DNA of 64,000 bases, from assembly GCA_900768685.1 (NCBI GenBank), contig CAAGDX010000034.1, positions 62,001 to 126,000 on the forward strand, in the 5' to 3' direction. The DNA is from Bacteroidales bacterium (GTDB lineage: Bacteria > Bacteroidota > Bacteroidia > Bacteroidales > Muribaculaceae). The notes beneath the pieces are model-generated. The model was not told the origin of the DNA. It was given only the letters and a program-made list of their open reading frames with translations, and did no database searches. The translations under genes and the position numbers were made by a program. Positions 9,118-18,009 of this stretch are shown here, piece by piece. The first letter of the stretch is position 1, and each line of letters begins with the position of its first letter.

Positions 9118-11021
9118 AAAAGTTAGCTACATTTTTTGCAGCATGTGCAGTTTGCTCTGCACTCTCTGCACAGACTCTCAATATAGTTTCCGGAAACGTT
9201 ACATACGCTGTTCCGGCTGCACAGGCAGGTGAAATGGTTTATGCTGATGGTCAAACAATAACGGTGCTTGGTAAAACACTCAATATGAGCGAAATTACCA
9301 AAATGTATGTTGACAATAGCACTGTTACGGACAATAGCGTAAATGTGACTTACAGTGGCAGCGAAGCACATGTGGTGATTGCCGGCAATATTATGCAGTA
9401 CGTCACTCCTTCCGTTTCCGGTGCTTACGTAAGTCTTACTCAGGAAGCAACTGTGGGTGATACTACTTGTGGTGAAATTTCATACTCTCTTTCCGGTGAA
9501 TCTACCGACGGACAGTTTACTCTCATAGGTAGCTATAAAGCAACCGTTAACCTTTACGGACTTAACCTTACTTGTGCTACAGGTGCTCCGCTCAACATTC
9601 AAAACGGCAAACGAATTGAGTTGAGCGTAAAGACTGATACTGAAAATACTCTTAAAGACTGTGCCGGTGGTGTGCAAAAAGGTTGCATTGTATGCACCGG
9701 TCACCTTGAACTGAAAGGATATGGCGTTCTCAATGTTACCGGTCTCACCGGTCATGCTATATATGCAAAAGAATACATCACTATGAAAAATTGCACCGTA
9801 AATGTGCTTGGTGCAGTGAAAGACGGTGTTAATTGCAATCAATATCTTACCATTACAAGTGGTGCACTGAATATCAATGGAATAGGTGATGATGCTATCC
9901 AAGTTTCATTTAAGGATGAAATAAACAGAGAGGTGGAAGATACAGGTACTATTACTATAAATGGCGGAACAATTCAGGCAGCAGTTACCGGAGTTGCCGC
10001 TAAGGGGATGAAGGCTGACGGCAATTTTATTGCCACTGCAGGTGACATCACTATCACTACTTCCGGTGGTGGAGAATGGGATACTGTAGATTTGAAGACT
10101 AAAGCCTCCACATGTATCAGTGCAGACGGATATATTCAGATAGACGGTGGCAATTTTAACCTTACCAGCACAGGTAGCGGTGGCAAGGGCTTCAGTTGCG
10201 ACGGTGAATTTATTTACAATGGCGGTACTACAACAATAAAAACTTCCGGAGGAGTGTTTGCTTACGTAAACGGCACTGCATACGATAACTACACAGGCAA
10301 TACGGACAGCCTTGCCAGTGACAATAAATCTACTGCTAAAGGTATAAAAGTGGATGGTAATGTAACTATCAATGGTGGTAATATCACGGTTACTACAACC
10401 GGCAAAGGTGCGGAAGGTATTGAAAGTAAGGCTGTTCTCACTATAAACGATGGTACTATTGTTGCTAATACATACGATGACGCTATTAACAGTTCAAGCC
10501 ACATGTATGTCAAGGGTGGTGATGTGACAGTTGTTGCAACAAACAACGACGGACTTGATGCAAATGGAAATCTTTACATCTCCGGAGGTGTTATACGTGC
10601 CTTTGGTGCAGGTGCTCCCGAGTGCGGACTCGATGCGAACGAAGAAGAGAACTATCACGTATTCTTCACAGGTGGTATGGTTCTTGCAGTAGGTGGCGGC
10701 AACAGTGTGCCTAATTCAAGTGCAAGCACACAGCCATACGTTACAGGCTCTGGAAGTCTCACAGCAGGTAGCACTGTGACGCTTTCAAGCAACGGCACAA
10801 CACTTGCTACATTCACAGTGCCGAGCAACTATACCTCATCAGGTAGCTCAATGGGCGGTGGTGGCAGACCCGGTCGTCCCGGTGGTGGTTCATCAGGTGG
10901 CGGCTCAGTATTGGTTACTTGCCCGGGTCTTACTTCCGGCAGTAGCTATACGCTCACTTGCGGCAGCACTTCCAGCACTGTTACAGCAACGCAATACGGT
11001 AGCGGAGGCATGCGTCCGTAA
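9114..11021 (+). CDS. Secreted beta-helix protein, Cthe_2159/DUF4353-like
   Basis: A 635-residue exported protein. A signal peptide covers about residues 1-19. A short N-terminal domain follows (ALNMSEITKMY-type motif near 62, related to the one in the preceding gene). Residues 140-500 hold many parallel beta-helix turns of the form 'G-x-I-x-I-N-G-G' (TITINGGTIQAA, VTINGGNITVTT, LTINDGTIVANT). This fits the carbohydrate-binding Cthe_2159 family, known in Clostridium for binding polygalacturonate. The Asp-rich turns in that family bind calcium. The end has a Gly/Arg/Pro-rich linker (SMGGGGRPGRPGGGSSGGG, near 580-600) and a short beta tail without an obvious sorting domain. Substrate unknown. 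It is translationally coupled to the small secreted gene upstream and is followed by a strong terminator. Confidence 0.75.
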   Translation: MKKLATFFAACAVCSALSAQTLNIVSGNVTYAVPAAQAGEMVYADGQTITVLGKTLNMSEITKMYVDNSTVTDNSVNVTYSGSEAHVVIAGNIMQYVTPSVSGAYVSLTQEATVGDTTCGEISYSLSGESTDGQFTLIGSYKATVNLYGLNLTCATGAPLNIQNGKRIELSVKTDTENTLKDCAGGVQKGCIVCTGHLELKGYGVLNVTGLTGHAIYAKEYITMKNCTVNVLGAVKDGVNCNQYLTITSGALNINGIGDDAIQVSFKDEINREVEDTGTITINGGTIQAAVTGVAAKGMKADGNFIATAGDITITTSGGGEWDTVDLKTKASTCISADGYIQIDGGNFNLTSTGSGGKGFSCDGEFIYNGGTTTIKTSGGVFAYVNGTAYDNYTGNTDSLASDNKSTAKGIKVDGNVTINGGNITVTTTGKGAEGIESKAVLTINDGTIVANTYDDAINSSSHMYVKGGDVTVVATNNDGLDANGNLYISGGVIRAFGAGAPECGLDANEEENYHVFFTGGMVLAVGGGNSVPNSSASTQPYVTGSGSLTAGSTVTLSSNGTTLATFTVPSNYTSSGSSMGGGGRPGRPGGGSSGGGSVLVTCPGLTSGSSYTLTCGSTSSTVTATQYGSGGMRP

Positions 11022-11039
11022 TTCATAAAAGACATTGGG

Positions 11040-11068
11040 AAATGCCGCTTTAGGGCGGCATTTTTCAT
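11040..11068 (+). terminator. Terminator after the beta-helix gene
   Basis: AAATGCCGC and GCGGCATTT form a 9-base stem around TTTAGG, followed by TTC and more T. Confidence 0.8.
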
Positions 11069-11108
11069 ATATTTCTTTTGTAAGGGGCAAAATTCAATTT
11101 TTTTAGAC

Positions 11109-11116
11109 TATATTTG
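11109..11116 (+). promoter_or_regulatory. Putative -7 box for the two-component pair
   Basis: TATATTTG lies 30 bases before the kinase ATG. A TTTG at 11077-11080 is too far upstream (28 bases) to be a normal -33 box. Confidence 0.4.
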
Positions 11117-11145
11117 CAACATAAAACAGAGCCAAAGTTCACATT

Positions 11146-12384
11146 ATGAGCAATTTTTTTAAGAAAATACGCATCAAGCCGATGTCACTTTTAAGGTGGT
11201 CCACTCTGGTACTCGTGCCGGTGGTTTATCTCTTGGTGTCTTTTGGTGTCAGAGACCTTGAACTGCAGAAGATGCGTGATTTTGCGAACTTTTTGAGCAT
11301 TTTTATTCCGCTCGCAATAGTGTTTGCCGTCCACGATTTATTGCTCTTAAGGCAACTTTACAACAAGGGTAGGGTGAAATTGTATTTGCTGTCTTTGGTT
11401 GTTTTGTTTGCCGGATTTTGTGTTTTTACATATCACCGTTTGAAGAATGAGTCGCATCCGCATTTTGAGAAAAAAGATAATAATCACAAGCACGGTGATG
11501 ATGGCGTTGCAAAACCGTTTGAGGAGAAAGACGCTCCGCCACACCATAAACACCATAAGGAAAGACATCATAAAGATGGTGAGAAAAGACCTCCGAGAGA
11601 TGGTAAGCCGGACAAGGGCAAACATGACAAAGGAAAGCCCGGACCAAACCCGTTGGCACTTGATATGGTGTTGGCTATGCTTCTTTTGAGTTCGGATTTT
11701 GCTATAAATCTATATATCCGATACAGCAAACAGAAAGAAATTTATGAAAAACAAGAGCGTGAAAGACTGAACAATGAGTTGCAGTACCTCAAAGCTCAGC
11801 TCAATCCTCACTTTTTCATGAATACCCTAAACAATATCCATGGCATGGTGGAAATAAATCCGCCTAAGGCTCAGGAAATGATTATGGAGCTTTCAAAACT
11901 GATGAGATATGTGCTCTATGAAGGCGAAAGAAACTATACTACACTCAGCACGGAGGTGGAATTTATAGAAAACTATGCTTCTCTGATGCGAAAACGCTAT
12001 TCCACAAAGAAGGTGGATATAACACTCCGTTTGCCGCATGATGAGCTTTATGGCATAAAGTTGCCACCGCTCCTTTTTATGGTTATCATTGAAAATGCTT
12101 TCAAGCACGGTATCAGTTACCGCAGCCACTCCGATATTTCCATAGAACTTGACGTGCTACCGAAAAATAGGCTCAAACTGACTTGCACGAATAGCAAATG
12201 GGAGAAAAAACAGGATTCTGCTAATAATTATGGCGGAATAGGACTGAAAAACCTCAAAAAAAGACTGTCTTTGCTCTATGGTTCCCGGTTCAGCCTGGAA
12301 AAAGAGGAAAATGATATTATGTACAAAGCAATTTTGACCATACCATACGAAAATGATGAAAACCATAAAGTGTCTGGCGATTGA
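11146..12384 (+). CDS. LytS/YehU-type sensor histidine kinase with His/Lys-rich loop
   Basis: A 412-residue membrane kinase. About four membrane helices lie between residues 12 and 190. Between the third and fourth is a loop of about 60 residues (roughly 104-165) unusually rich in His, Lys, Asp and Glu (for example PPHHKHHKERHHKDGEK). A short coiled stretch (KQKEIYEKQERERLNNEL) leads to the His_kinase domain (PF06580), with phospho-acceptor His222 in QLNPHFFMNTLNNIHG. The HATPase part follows, with IENAFKHGI near 315 and GGIGLKNLKKRL near 368. It overlaps the response regulator by 29-32 bases. The loop could bind a divalent metal; that is inference. Confidence 0.9.
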   Translation: MSNFFKKIRIKPMSLLRWSTLVLVPVVYLLVSFGVRDLELQKMRDFANFLSIFIPLAIVFAVHDLLLLRQLYNKGRVKLYLLSLVVLFAGFCVFTYHRLKNESHPHFEKKDNNHKHGDDGVAKPFEEKDAPPHHKHHKERHHKDGEKRPPRDGKPDKGKHDKGKPGPNPLALDMVLAMLLLSSDFAINLYIRYSKQKEIYEKQERERLNNELQYLKAQLNPHFFMNTLNNIHGMVEINPPKAQEMIMELSKLMRYVLYEGERNYTTLSTEVEFIENYASLMRKRYSTKKVDITLRLPHDELYGIKLPPLLFMVIIENAFKHGISYRSHSDISIELDVLPKNRLKLTCTNSKWEKKQDSANNYGGIGLKNLKKRLSLLYGSRFSLEKEENDIMYKAILTIPYENDENHKVSGD

Positions 12385-13072
12385 TGATGAACCGATTGCC
12401 CTGGAAAAACTTAAAACATACATAGACAAGGTTCCGTTTTTGGAACTTGTATCCACTTGCGAGAGTGCCATGGAGGCTATGCAGGTGATGATGCAAACAA
12501 AGATTGACGCGGTGTTTATTGATATAAACATGCCGGACTTGAATGGTATGGACTTTATCAGTTCTCTCACGGAGCCGCCTCTGGTGGTGTTCACTACAGC
12601 ATACGCGGAATATGCTGTGGATAGCTATAAGGTGTCTGCCGTGGATTATCTGCTCAAACCATACGATTTTGCCACTTTCCAGCGTGCTGCAAACAAGGTT
12701 CTCAAGCAACATTCCCTTATTTCTTCCGCCAAGCCTACACCTGCAACGGATTCTCTTTACGTCAAAGTGGATTACCGCTATGTGAACATCAAGCTCAGCG
12801 AGATTATGTACATAAAAGGCATGAGCGAATATGTGCAGATTTTCCTCACAGGACGTCGTCCGCTTGTGGCATTGCTTTCCATGAAGCAGGTGCTGGAGCG
12901 TTTGCCGGGAAATTTCCTGCAAGTTCACCGTTCATACATAGTGAATATGGATCTTGTGGAGCAAGTGGAAAAACTGCACATCAATTTCGCTGATGGCACC
13001 TCTATTGCCGTCAGCGATAGCTATAAGTCCGCTTTTCAGGACTATCTGAAGCTTCGTGCTTTGGAAAAGTAA
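12353..13072 (+). CDS. LytTR-family response regulator
   Basis: A 239-residue regulator. The receiver domain covers about residues 4-120, with the acidic pair D11-D12, phospho-acceptor D57 in VFIDINMP and Lys107 in the LLKPYDF turn. The LytTR DNA-binding domain covers about 140-235 (YIKGMSEYVQIFL, then FLQVHRSYIVN). It pairs with the kinase upstream, whose gene it overlaps, which implies coupled translation. ATG 12353 and ATG 12356 are both possible starts. Neighbouring secreted-protein genes on both sides are plausible targets but no operator could be recognised. Confidence 0.93.
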   Translation: MMKTIKCLAIDDEPIALEKLKTYIDKVPFLELVSTCESAMEAMQVMMQTKIDAVFIDINMPDLNGMDFISSLTEPPLVVFTTAYAEYAVDSYKVSAVDYLLKPYDFATFQRAANKVLKQHSLISSAKPTPATDSLYVKVDYRYVNIKLSEIMYIKGMSEYVQIFLTGRRPLVALLSMKQVLERLPGNFLQVHRSYIVNMDLVEQVEKLHINFADGTSIAVSDSYKSAFQDYLKLRALEK

Positions 13073-13095
13073 TTTGTTTGAAACAGGTCTGAAAA

Positions 13096-13127
13096 TTTGC
13101 AAGGTGGATAAATATTCCGTAACTTTG
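13096..13127 (+). promoter_or_regulatory. Bacteroidetes promoter for the 13172 gene
   Basis: TTTG (13096-13099), 20 bases, TAACTTTG (13120-13127): a full consensus match. The ATG lies 45 bases downstream. Confidence 0.8.
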
Positions 13128-13171
13128 CGGAATAACCCACATTAGCGTTGATAATTAACATTTTACTCACC

Positions 13172-16100
13172 ATGAAATTTTCTACTTGTTTGTTATTCAT
13201 CATCATGTCTTTTGCTGCATTTACGGCAAAAGCGGAGAATTATCTCATTGACAGCCGTGCCGTGGAGCAAGGTAGTCAAATTGTTTACAAAAATCAATCA
13301 TTTACTGTTGGAACCACGGCTTTTGCCTCTTTTGACGCATTTAATGCCGCAAATCCAATCTCAAGTTCTACACTATACGTAGCTCCGGGAACATATTCCG
13401 GTGCCACTATTTCCACTTACGGACTTAAAGTTTATGGTGCAAATGCTTTCCGCGATAACACCGTTACTCGCAGTGAGGAATCCGTTTTCACAGGTATTCT
13501 GGATATCAATGCAGGTGCCGTGGAAGTAAACGGCTTTTCTTTCACGGGAGCAGGACGTGTACGTGCTCAGAGTGCTACAAACGAATCGCCGCTTTACAGC
13601 ATCAAAGTTCGCTACAACGTTTTCTCAAACTCCACAGTTGAACGTACAGACGGCATTTCACTCATCACTATCGGCTCTCGCTATGCAGATGCAAATGCCA
13701 ACAATGCCGTTTCACAGCGTCGCTACGCAAACTGCACCGTTTCATATAACACTTTTAACGGCGGTGGCAGTCACCTTGCAAATTCAATAGGCGTTTTTGG
13801 CGTTTTCGGCACCACAAATATTGAAGGGAACTACGTCTATGACGGTGGCTCCGGTGTGCATCTGTCTAATGCACAGGGTGTTATCAATGTATTTAACAAT
13901 AAATTCCACTATGTGGGCGTAACCGCAGCATCAAACCCTGACGGAAAAGGTGTGGGCGCATTTACCGTTTATGCGGAAAGAAGCGCTTACGCAAACAGCA
14001 CTACTCTGAATATTGCAGACAATGAGTTTGACCACTGCTACGGCAAGACGTCTTATATGGCTCTGCTCCGAATATATCCCGGCACTGCAGGCTCTACAAA
14101 CTGCGTTGCTCCGGTTGCTATGTCTGTGAATATCAACGGAAATACGTTTACAAACAAAACTTCGCTCGCAACAAACGCCAATCAGCTCGGACAAAATGTT
14201 CTCCTCTATTCAGACCTCGGCACTACGGCTGACGTGAAATACAGTATTGCGGACAATCACTACGACCATCGTTTCTACAAATATTCTTACGTTACCCTCG
14301 CTGACAGTTGGGGACAGCGTGAAATCTATTCAAACACTGAGGACCAGTTCACTATTGCAGGCAAATACTCCACTATGGGCAAATCCATTATAGACGGTGT
14401 GGATATCAGTAATCACCTCATTGATGCTAAAACGGCGGATACTACGGTTATTCAAAGTATGGATATAGACCCTGTGACAGGAGACATTTATATGTTGCAA
14501 CTCATGGGAAGCACCAACAAATCCTCTTTTAACAGTGCAAACGGACTGAGTACTACGGAATGTGACCCGCTCTTCCTTATCCGCATCCCTTGTACTAAGA
14601 AAGCTACAAAAACAAGCGGAACTTACACATATAGCACTTCTATTCAGAAAATGAGCCTTGCAAAAACAGGTCACGGCGTTAAACTCTCCGTATTCCGTGA
14701 CAAAGCCGGGCAACTATGGATGGTGACAGGTGCTAAAGGTTCGGATAACGGTACGGGCAATGACCTTTCCGGAAAAGCTATCTGCAAATTTAAGTTTGTC
14801 AGCGGTGCTAAAGTGATTGCAGACGGTAGAGAAAATTCCACAGTCAGCCTTTCTTATCATAATCACCCGAAAGGATACAACAATGCTTATGCGGATATAG
14901 ACCCCGTGAACCGCTTCATCTGCTATAGTTCTTCCGGTGGTGGTGCTCGCCGCTATTGTGTATATGACCTTGATGCATATCTGGAAGGAAAAGACGTGGA
15001 AATCAAGGAATATTATATGCCTAAGGGTAATCTCCCCGTTACGGGTTCCGGAGTTTCAGGCGACACCGGTTTTGAATGGAAATCATATCAGAGTTTCTGC
15101 ATTAACGGTGACTACCTCTATTTGTTTGAGGGTGTGGGAAGTTCCTCCAATGCTCAGGTGCTGATTATGAGTATCGTTAACTGGCGTACGAATACTTATA
15201 TTCAGAGAAAAAGCATAGATTATGCTCGTATCACCGATCTCTCATGGGGAGAACCGGAAGCAGTGTGCATTCGTCCTGACGTGTTTGGTCATGCGTGTAT
15301 GTACCTCGGTATTTCCCGCAATTCAACGTATGCAAACGTTTACAAATTCCATATCGACCGCCATGTAAATTCTTCAGGAACAGTCATTGGCGATGACACC
15401 GCAACGGGTGCAAAGCATTTTGATGCTTCTCAATATTCCGGCATTTCCATGTCTGCATCGCAGAGTTCTGTCAATTTTGCCGTGTCTGAACTCTCTGAAA
15501 CGTCTCAAACCGTCACCATTACTCGTAACAGCGAATATATGTACGGCAAATGGAACGCTTGCATCACCGGTGAAGACGGAAATGTGTTTGCCGCTGAAAT
15601 TGCAGACCATAGCCGCTTCGCAAAAACATTTGACGTGAAAGTGACCTTTACGCCGGACGGACTGAAAAACAACTATTCCGCTTACTTAAAGTTGACTTCT
15701 CCCGGTGCTTCAGACATCAAGATTCCAATCACCGCTTCATCTACTTCCGTTACTCCTGAACCGGAGCCAACTCCTGACCCCGGCCCGACTTTTGAAGGAA
15801 AAATTGACGGTATGGAGCAAAAATGGATTTTCTCCGAGACTAAAGGTAATCTCGCAGACGCAACTTGGCTCAGCACCACTGCACCGCAGAGCCGTGACCT
15901 TGCCGTGAACGACGGTAAACTCTACATCGTGAACTCAAATGCCGCTTTGAACGCTTCACAAAGCGTACAAATTGTGAACGCTTACACCGGTGCTTCTATC
16001 GGCACACTGAACCTCGCAAACGTAACGGGTGGACAGACATACGCCGCTTCAATCAAGGCTTTTGACGGCAAAATTATCCTCTCAAACAGTGCTACATCCA

Positions 16101-17023
16101 CTCATTCACTGAAAGTTTACCGATGGGAAGATGATGCAATAGCACCTACAGTTATCCTTGAGGATGAAACTCACGGTGGAATCCACGTGGGCGACATTAT
16201 GAGCGTCTATGGCAACTGGACAAGCGGAAAATTGATGTTCAGCAACGGTAGTTCAATCCTTGTTTATGAAGTTTCAAACGGAACCGTTAACTCCACTCCG
16301 CAAGTAATTGCTCTCACAGACGCAAGCGGCAATGCTTACTCCGTAGGTGCTCAGAAAGGCTCAGTAGATATCACTCTGAACGATGACGGCTCATACTGGG
16401 TTATCGGTAAAGATAAAGCTCCAACTCGCTTTGACTCAACAGGTAAATACATTGAGCAAGTGTCTTCTTCCGTGATAAACGGCAATTCAAATGCAGGACG
16501 TTTCTTCACCTATGGCACGCAAAAATATATGGCTGCAACCACATATCTCAACATCAACACTTCCGATGGCAGTACCACACTCCATGATGGTGCACTTGTG
16601 CTGAAAAACATCACAGACGGCATTGCTTCAGACTCACAGCCGCAGACTTATCCTGCTGAAGGACTTGGCGTTACGAGAAACGTTCAGTTCCAGCAGGCTG
16701 TTTGCTACGAGATAAAAGAATATGTGCTGAACATCTGGGTGCTCTCCTGCCTCCAAGGCGTAGCATATTACACCTACGACGGCAACAAATCCCTTGGCGT
16801 ATCATCTCCGGAAGCAACCCCTGCAGACCTCATCTGCAACGGTGAAACCGTAACTCTTATCGGCACGGATGCCGCCCGCATCTCTCTCTACAATCTCTCC
16901 GGCACACTCCTCGCCACCACAGCCGATAATACCCTCAGCATCAGCAACATCCCCTCCGGTCTTTACATCATTCAAGCCGTTGACACCGCAGGAAATGTGA
17001 TTGCAAAGAAAATTATGAAATAA
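13172..17023 (+). CDS. Large secreted beta-rich protein with T9SS-like sorting tail
   Basis: A 1283-residue exported protein. I chose ATG 13172 because the signal peptide (MKFSTCLLFIIMSFAAFTAKA) starts there; an upstream in-frame start adds eight residues and lies closer to the promoter. Residues about 30-370 look like a right-handed beta-helix (repeated 'N-x-F-x-x-N' turns such as VRYNVFSN, VSYNTFNGGG, INGNTFTN). Residues about 400-750 look like a beta-propeller-type domain. Residues 755-855 form an Ig-like or BACON-like module (SVNFAVSELSETSQTVTI), followed by a Pro/Glu linker (PEPEPTPDPGPTFEG). A second propeller-like part follows (870-1200). The C terminus (ISLYNLSGTLLATT to NVIAKKIMK) looks like a type IX sorting domain. 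Function not recognised; a surface or extracellular binding role is likely. Confidence 0.7.
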   Translation: MKFSTCLLFIIMSFAAFTAKAENYLIDSRAVEQGSQIVYKNQSFTVGTTAFASFDAFNAANPISSSTLYVAPGTYSGATISTYGLKVYGANAFRDNTVTRSEESVFTGILDINAGAVEVNGFSFTGAGRVRAQSATNESPLYSIKVRYNVFSNSTVERTDGISLITIGSRYADANANNAVSQRRYANCTVSYNTFNGGGSHLANSIGVFGVFGTTNIEGNYVYDGGSGVHLSNAQGVINVFNNKFHYVGVTAASNPDGKGVGAFTVYAERSAYANSTTLNIADNEFDHCYGKTSYMALLRIYPGTAGSTNCVAPVAMSVNINGNTFTNKTSLATNANQLGQNVLLYSDLGTTADVKYSIADNHYDHRFYKYSYVTLADSWGQREIYSNTEDQFTIAGKYSTMGKSIIDGVDISNHLIDAKTADTTVIQSMDIDPVTGDIYMLQLMGSTNKSSFNSANGLSTTECDPLFLIRIPCTKKATKTSGTYTYSTSIQKMSLAKTGHGVKLSVFRDKAGQLWMVTGAKGSDNGTGNDLSGKAICKFKFVSGAKVIADGRENSTVSLSYHNHPKGYNNAYADIDPVNRFICYSSSGGGARRYCVYDLDAYLEGKDVEIKEYYMPKGNLPVTGSGVSGDTGFEWKSYQSFCINGDYLYLFEGVGSSSNAQVLIMSIVNWRTNTYIQRKSIDYARITDLSWGEPEAVCIRPDVFGHACMYLGISRNSTYANVYKFHIDRHVNSSGTVIGDDTATGAKHFDASQYSGISMSASQSSVNFAVSELSETSQTVTITRNSEYMYGKWNACITGEDGNVFAAEIADHSRFAKTFDVKVTFTPDGLKNNYSAYLKLTSPGASDIKIPITASSTSVTPEPEPTPDPGPTFEGKIDGMEQKWIFSETKGNLADATWLSTTAPQSRDLAVNDGKLYIVNSNAALNASQSVQIVNAYTGASIGTLNLANVTGGQTYAASIKAFDGKIILSNSATSTHSLKVYRWEDDAIAPTVILEDETHGGIHVGDIMSVYGNWTSGKLMFSNGSSILVYEVSNGTVNSTPQVIALTDASGNAYSVGAQKGSVDITLNDDGSYWVIGKDKAPTRFDSTGKYIEQVSSSVINGNSNAGRFFTYGTQKYMAATTYLNINTSDGSTTLHDGALVLKNITDGIASDSQPQTYPAEGLGVTRNVQFQQAVCYEIKEYVLNIWVLSCLQGVAYYTYDGNKSLGVSSPEATPADLICNGETVTLIGTDAARISLYNLSGTLLATTADNTLSISNIPSGLYIIQAVDTAGNVIAKKIMK

Positions 17024-17050
17024 TCCCCTGCTTGCACTTTCGCAAATAAA

Positions 17051-17093
17051 ACAAAATGGGCATTGACGACTGTGCAATGCCCATTTTGTTTTT
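17051..17093. terminator. Strong bidirectional terminator
   Basis: ACAAAATGGGCATTG and CAATGCCCATTTTGT form a perfect 15-base stem around a 9-base loop, with T-rich flanks on both strands. It separates the secreted-protein gene from the convergent GNAT gene. Confidence 0.9.
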
Positions 17094-17113
17094 ATTGTAG
17101 GTTCAAATCCTTT

Positions 17114-17677
17114 TTACAAAATCCGATATAATCTGCGAGTTGCAGAATATGCATCTTTGTTGGTTTGCGGACAAAAACCGCAATTATGATAAAATTTTAA
17201 AGTTCTTGAATTGTTAAGTGCATCTACAGTTATGAATTGACACCCTGCTTGGCGATATTCAGAGAAAGTTTCTGCTACTAGGTCTATTATAGAAGTGCCG
17301 ATTCCTTGACTTTGATAATTGGTTGATGTTCCTAAATGGCCTATATTTATCGCAGGATATGATGACTGTATCTTGAAAAAATCAGCAATATCAGAATCTA
17401 CTTCAAATTTCAAGTCATCAATAAAATCTATTTTATCATCCTGAGCCGGAATCATCAAAGCATCATTCATTAGTGTGAAAGCAGCAATGATTTCTCCTGA
17501 ATCTAAAAATGCACAATAAGCAGAAAGATAGTGATGTTTTACACATTCTTTGACTTCATGTTGAAAGAAATTGTCAAGTTCAATAACTCCACATGAAAAT
17601 GCAGACATTCTTTCATAATCTGCTTCAGTCATTAGTCTTATTTGGAAATCAATATCCGAGTATTGGATTTTTTCCAC
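17114..17677 (-). CDS. GNAT acetyltransferase, TacT/AtaT-toxin-like
   Basis: A 187-residue GNAT protein. The opening (RLMTEADYERMSAFSCGVIELDNFF) resembles the conserved start of TacT/AtaT toxins, where F-x-C/S-G-x-x-x-L-D recurs. The acetyl-CoA loop is YQSQGIGTSII near residue 122, and the C-terminal FYHNCGF carries the catalytic-type Tyr near 167. TacT-type toxins acetylate aminoacyl-tRNA, but ordinary GNATs look similar. The start is a GTG at 17677 inside the upstream small gene (29-base overlap), which argues for coupled expression. An ATG 45 bases later would remove the family opening. Confidence 0.8.
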   Translation of the reverse strand: MEKIQYSDIDFQIRLMTEADYERMSAFSCGVIELDNFFQHEVKECVKHHYLSAYCAFLDSGEIIAAFTLMNDALMIPAQDDKIDFIDDLKFEVDSDIADFFKIQSSYPAINIGHLGTSTNYQSQGIGTSIIDLVAETFSEYRQAGCQFITVDALNNSRTLKFYHNCGFCPQTNKDAYSATRRLYRIL

Positions 17678-17846
17678 CGCAATTTCTGATTATTCGTTTA
17701 GCATTAGCCTTTGTTCGAGCATGATGTTCTTCAATATATTGACGTTCATCATCACTAAAGTCGCTCCGGAGATATTTCTCCAGATTACGATGGAATCGAA
17801 CCACATCGTCCTTATCCATTGGTGGATTTGGTATTGAACGTATCAT
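17649..17846 (-). CDS. Small protein upstream of GNAT, candidate antitoxin
   Basis: A 65-residue charged protein. I chose ATG 17846 because a full promoter ends just before it (17865-17895). The middle (DDVVRFHRNLEKYLRSDFSDDERQYIEEHHARTK) is predicted helical with alternating charges, and the end (RIIRNCGGKNPILGY) is basic. It does not look like the ribbon-helix-helix DUF1778 antitoxins that usually accompany TacT-type toxins. Size, order (small gene first) and the overlap with the GNAT gene fit an antitoxin. The name is positional inference only. Confidence 0.6.
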   Translation of the reverse strand: MIRSIPNPPMDKDDVVRFHRNLEKYLRSDFSDDERQYIEEHHARTKANAKRIIRNCGGKNPILGY

Positions 17847-17864
17847 AACTTCACTTCTTTTTTG

Positions 17865-17895
17865 CAAAGGTACAACAGTTTTCAATAATTGCAAA
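17865..17895 (-). promoter_or_regulatory. Promoter of the small gene/GNAT pair
   Basis: On the minus strand: TTTG (17895-17892), 19 bases, TACCTTTG (17872-17865). It is a full match, with the ATG about 19 bases further. Confidence 0.75.
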
Positions 17896-17996
17896 ATATA
17901 TTTACGGAAATTGTATTCAGCAACTTAGTTATGTGTTGATTTTTTAATTTTGTAAACATTTTTAAGGTTATTTGCTTGTTTATTTAGAAATTTTTG

Positions 17997-18004
17997 TACT
18001 TTTG
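17997..18004 (+). promoter_or_regulatory. Putative -7 box before the structured leader
   Basis: TACTTTTG. The nearest TTTG (17971-17974) is 22 bases upstream, slightly far. Transcription would begin near 18011, at the first of several hairpins. Confidence 0.45.
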
Positions 18005-18009
18005 CATTG

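Noticed and set aside
17099..17115. GGTTCAAATCC resembles a tRNA T-loop.
   Set aside because: It lies directly after a strong terminator. No acceptor stem, D-arm or anticodon arm can be drawn around it.
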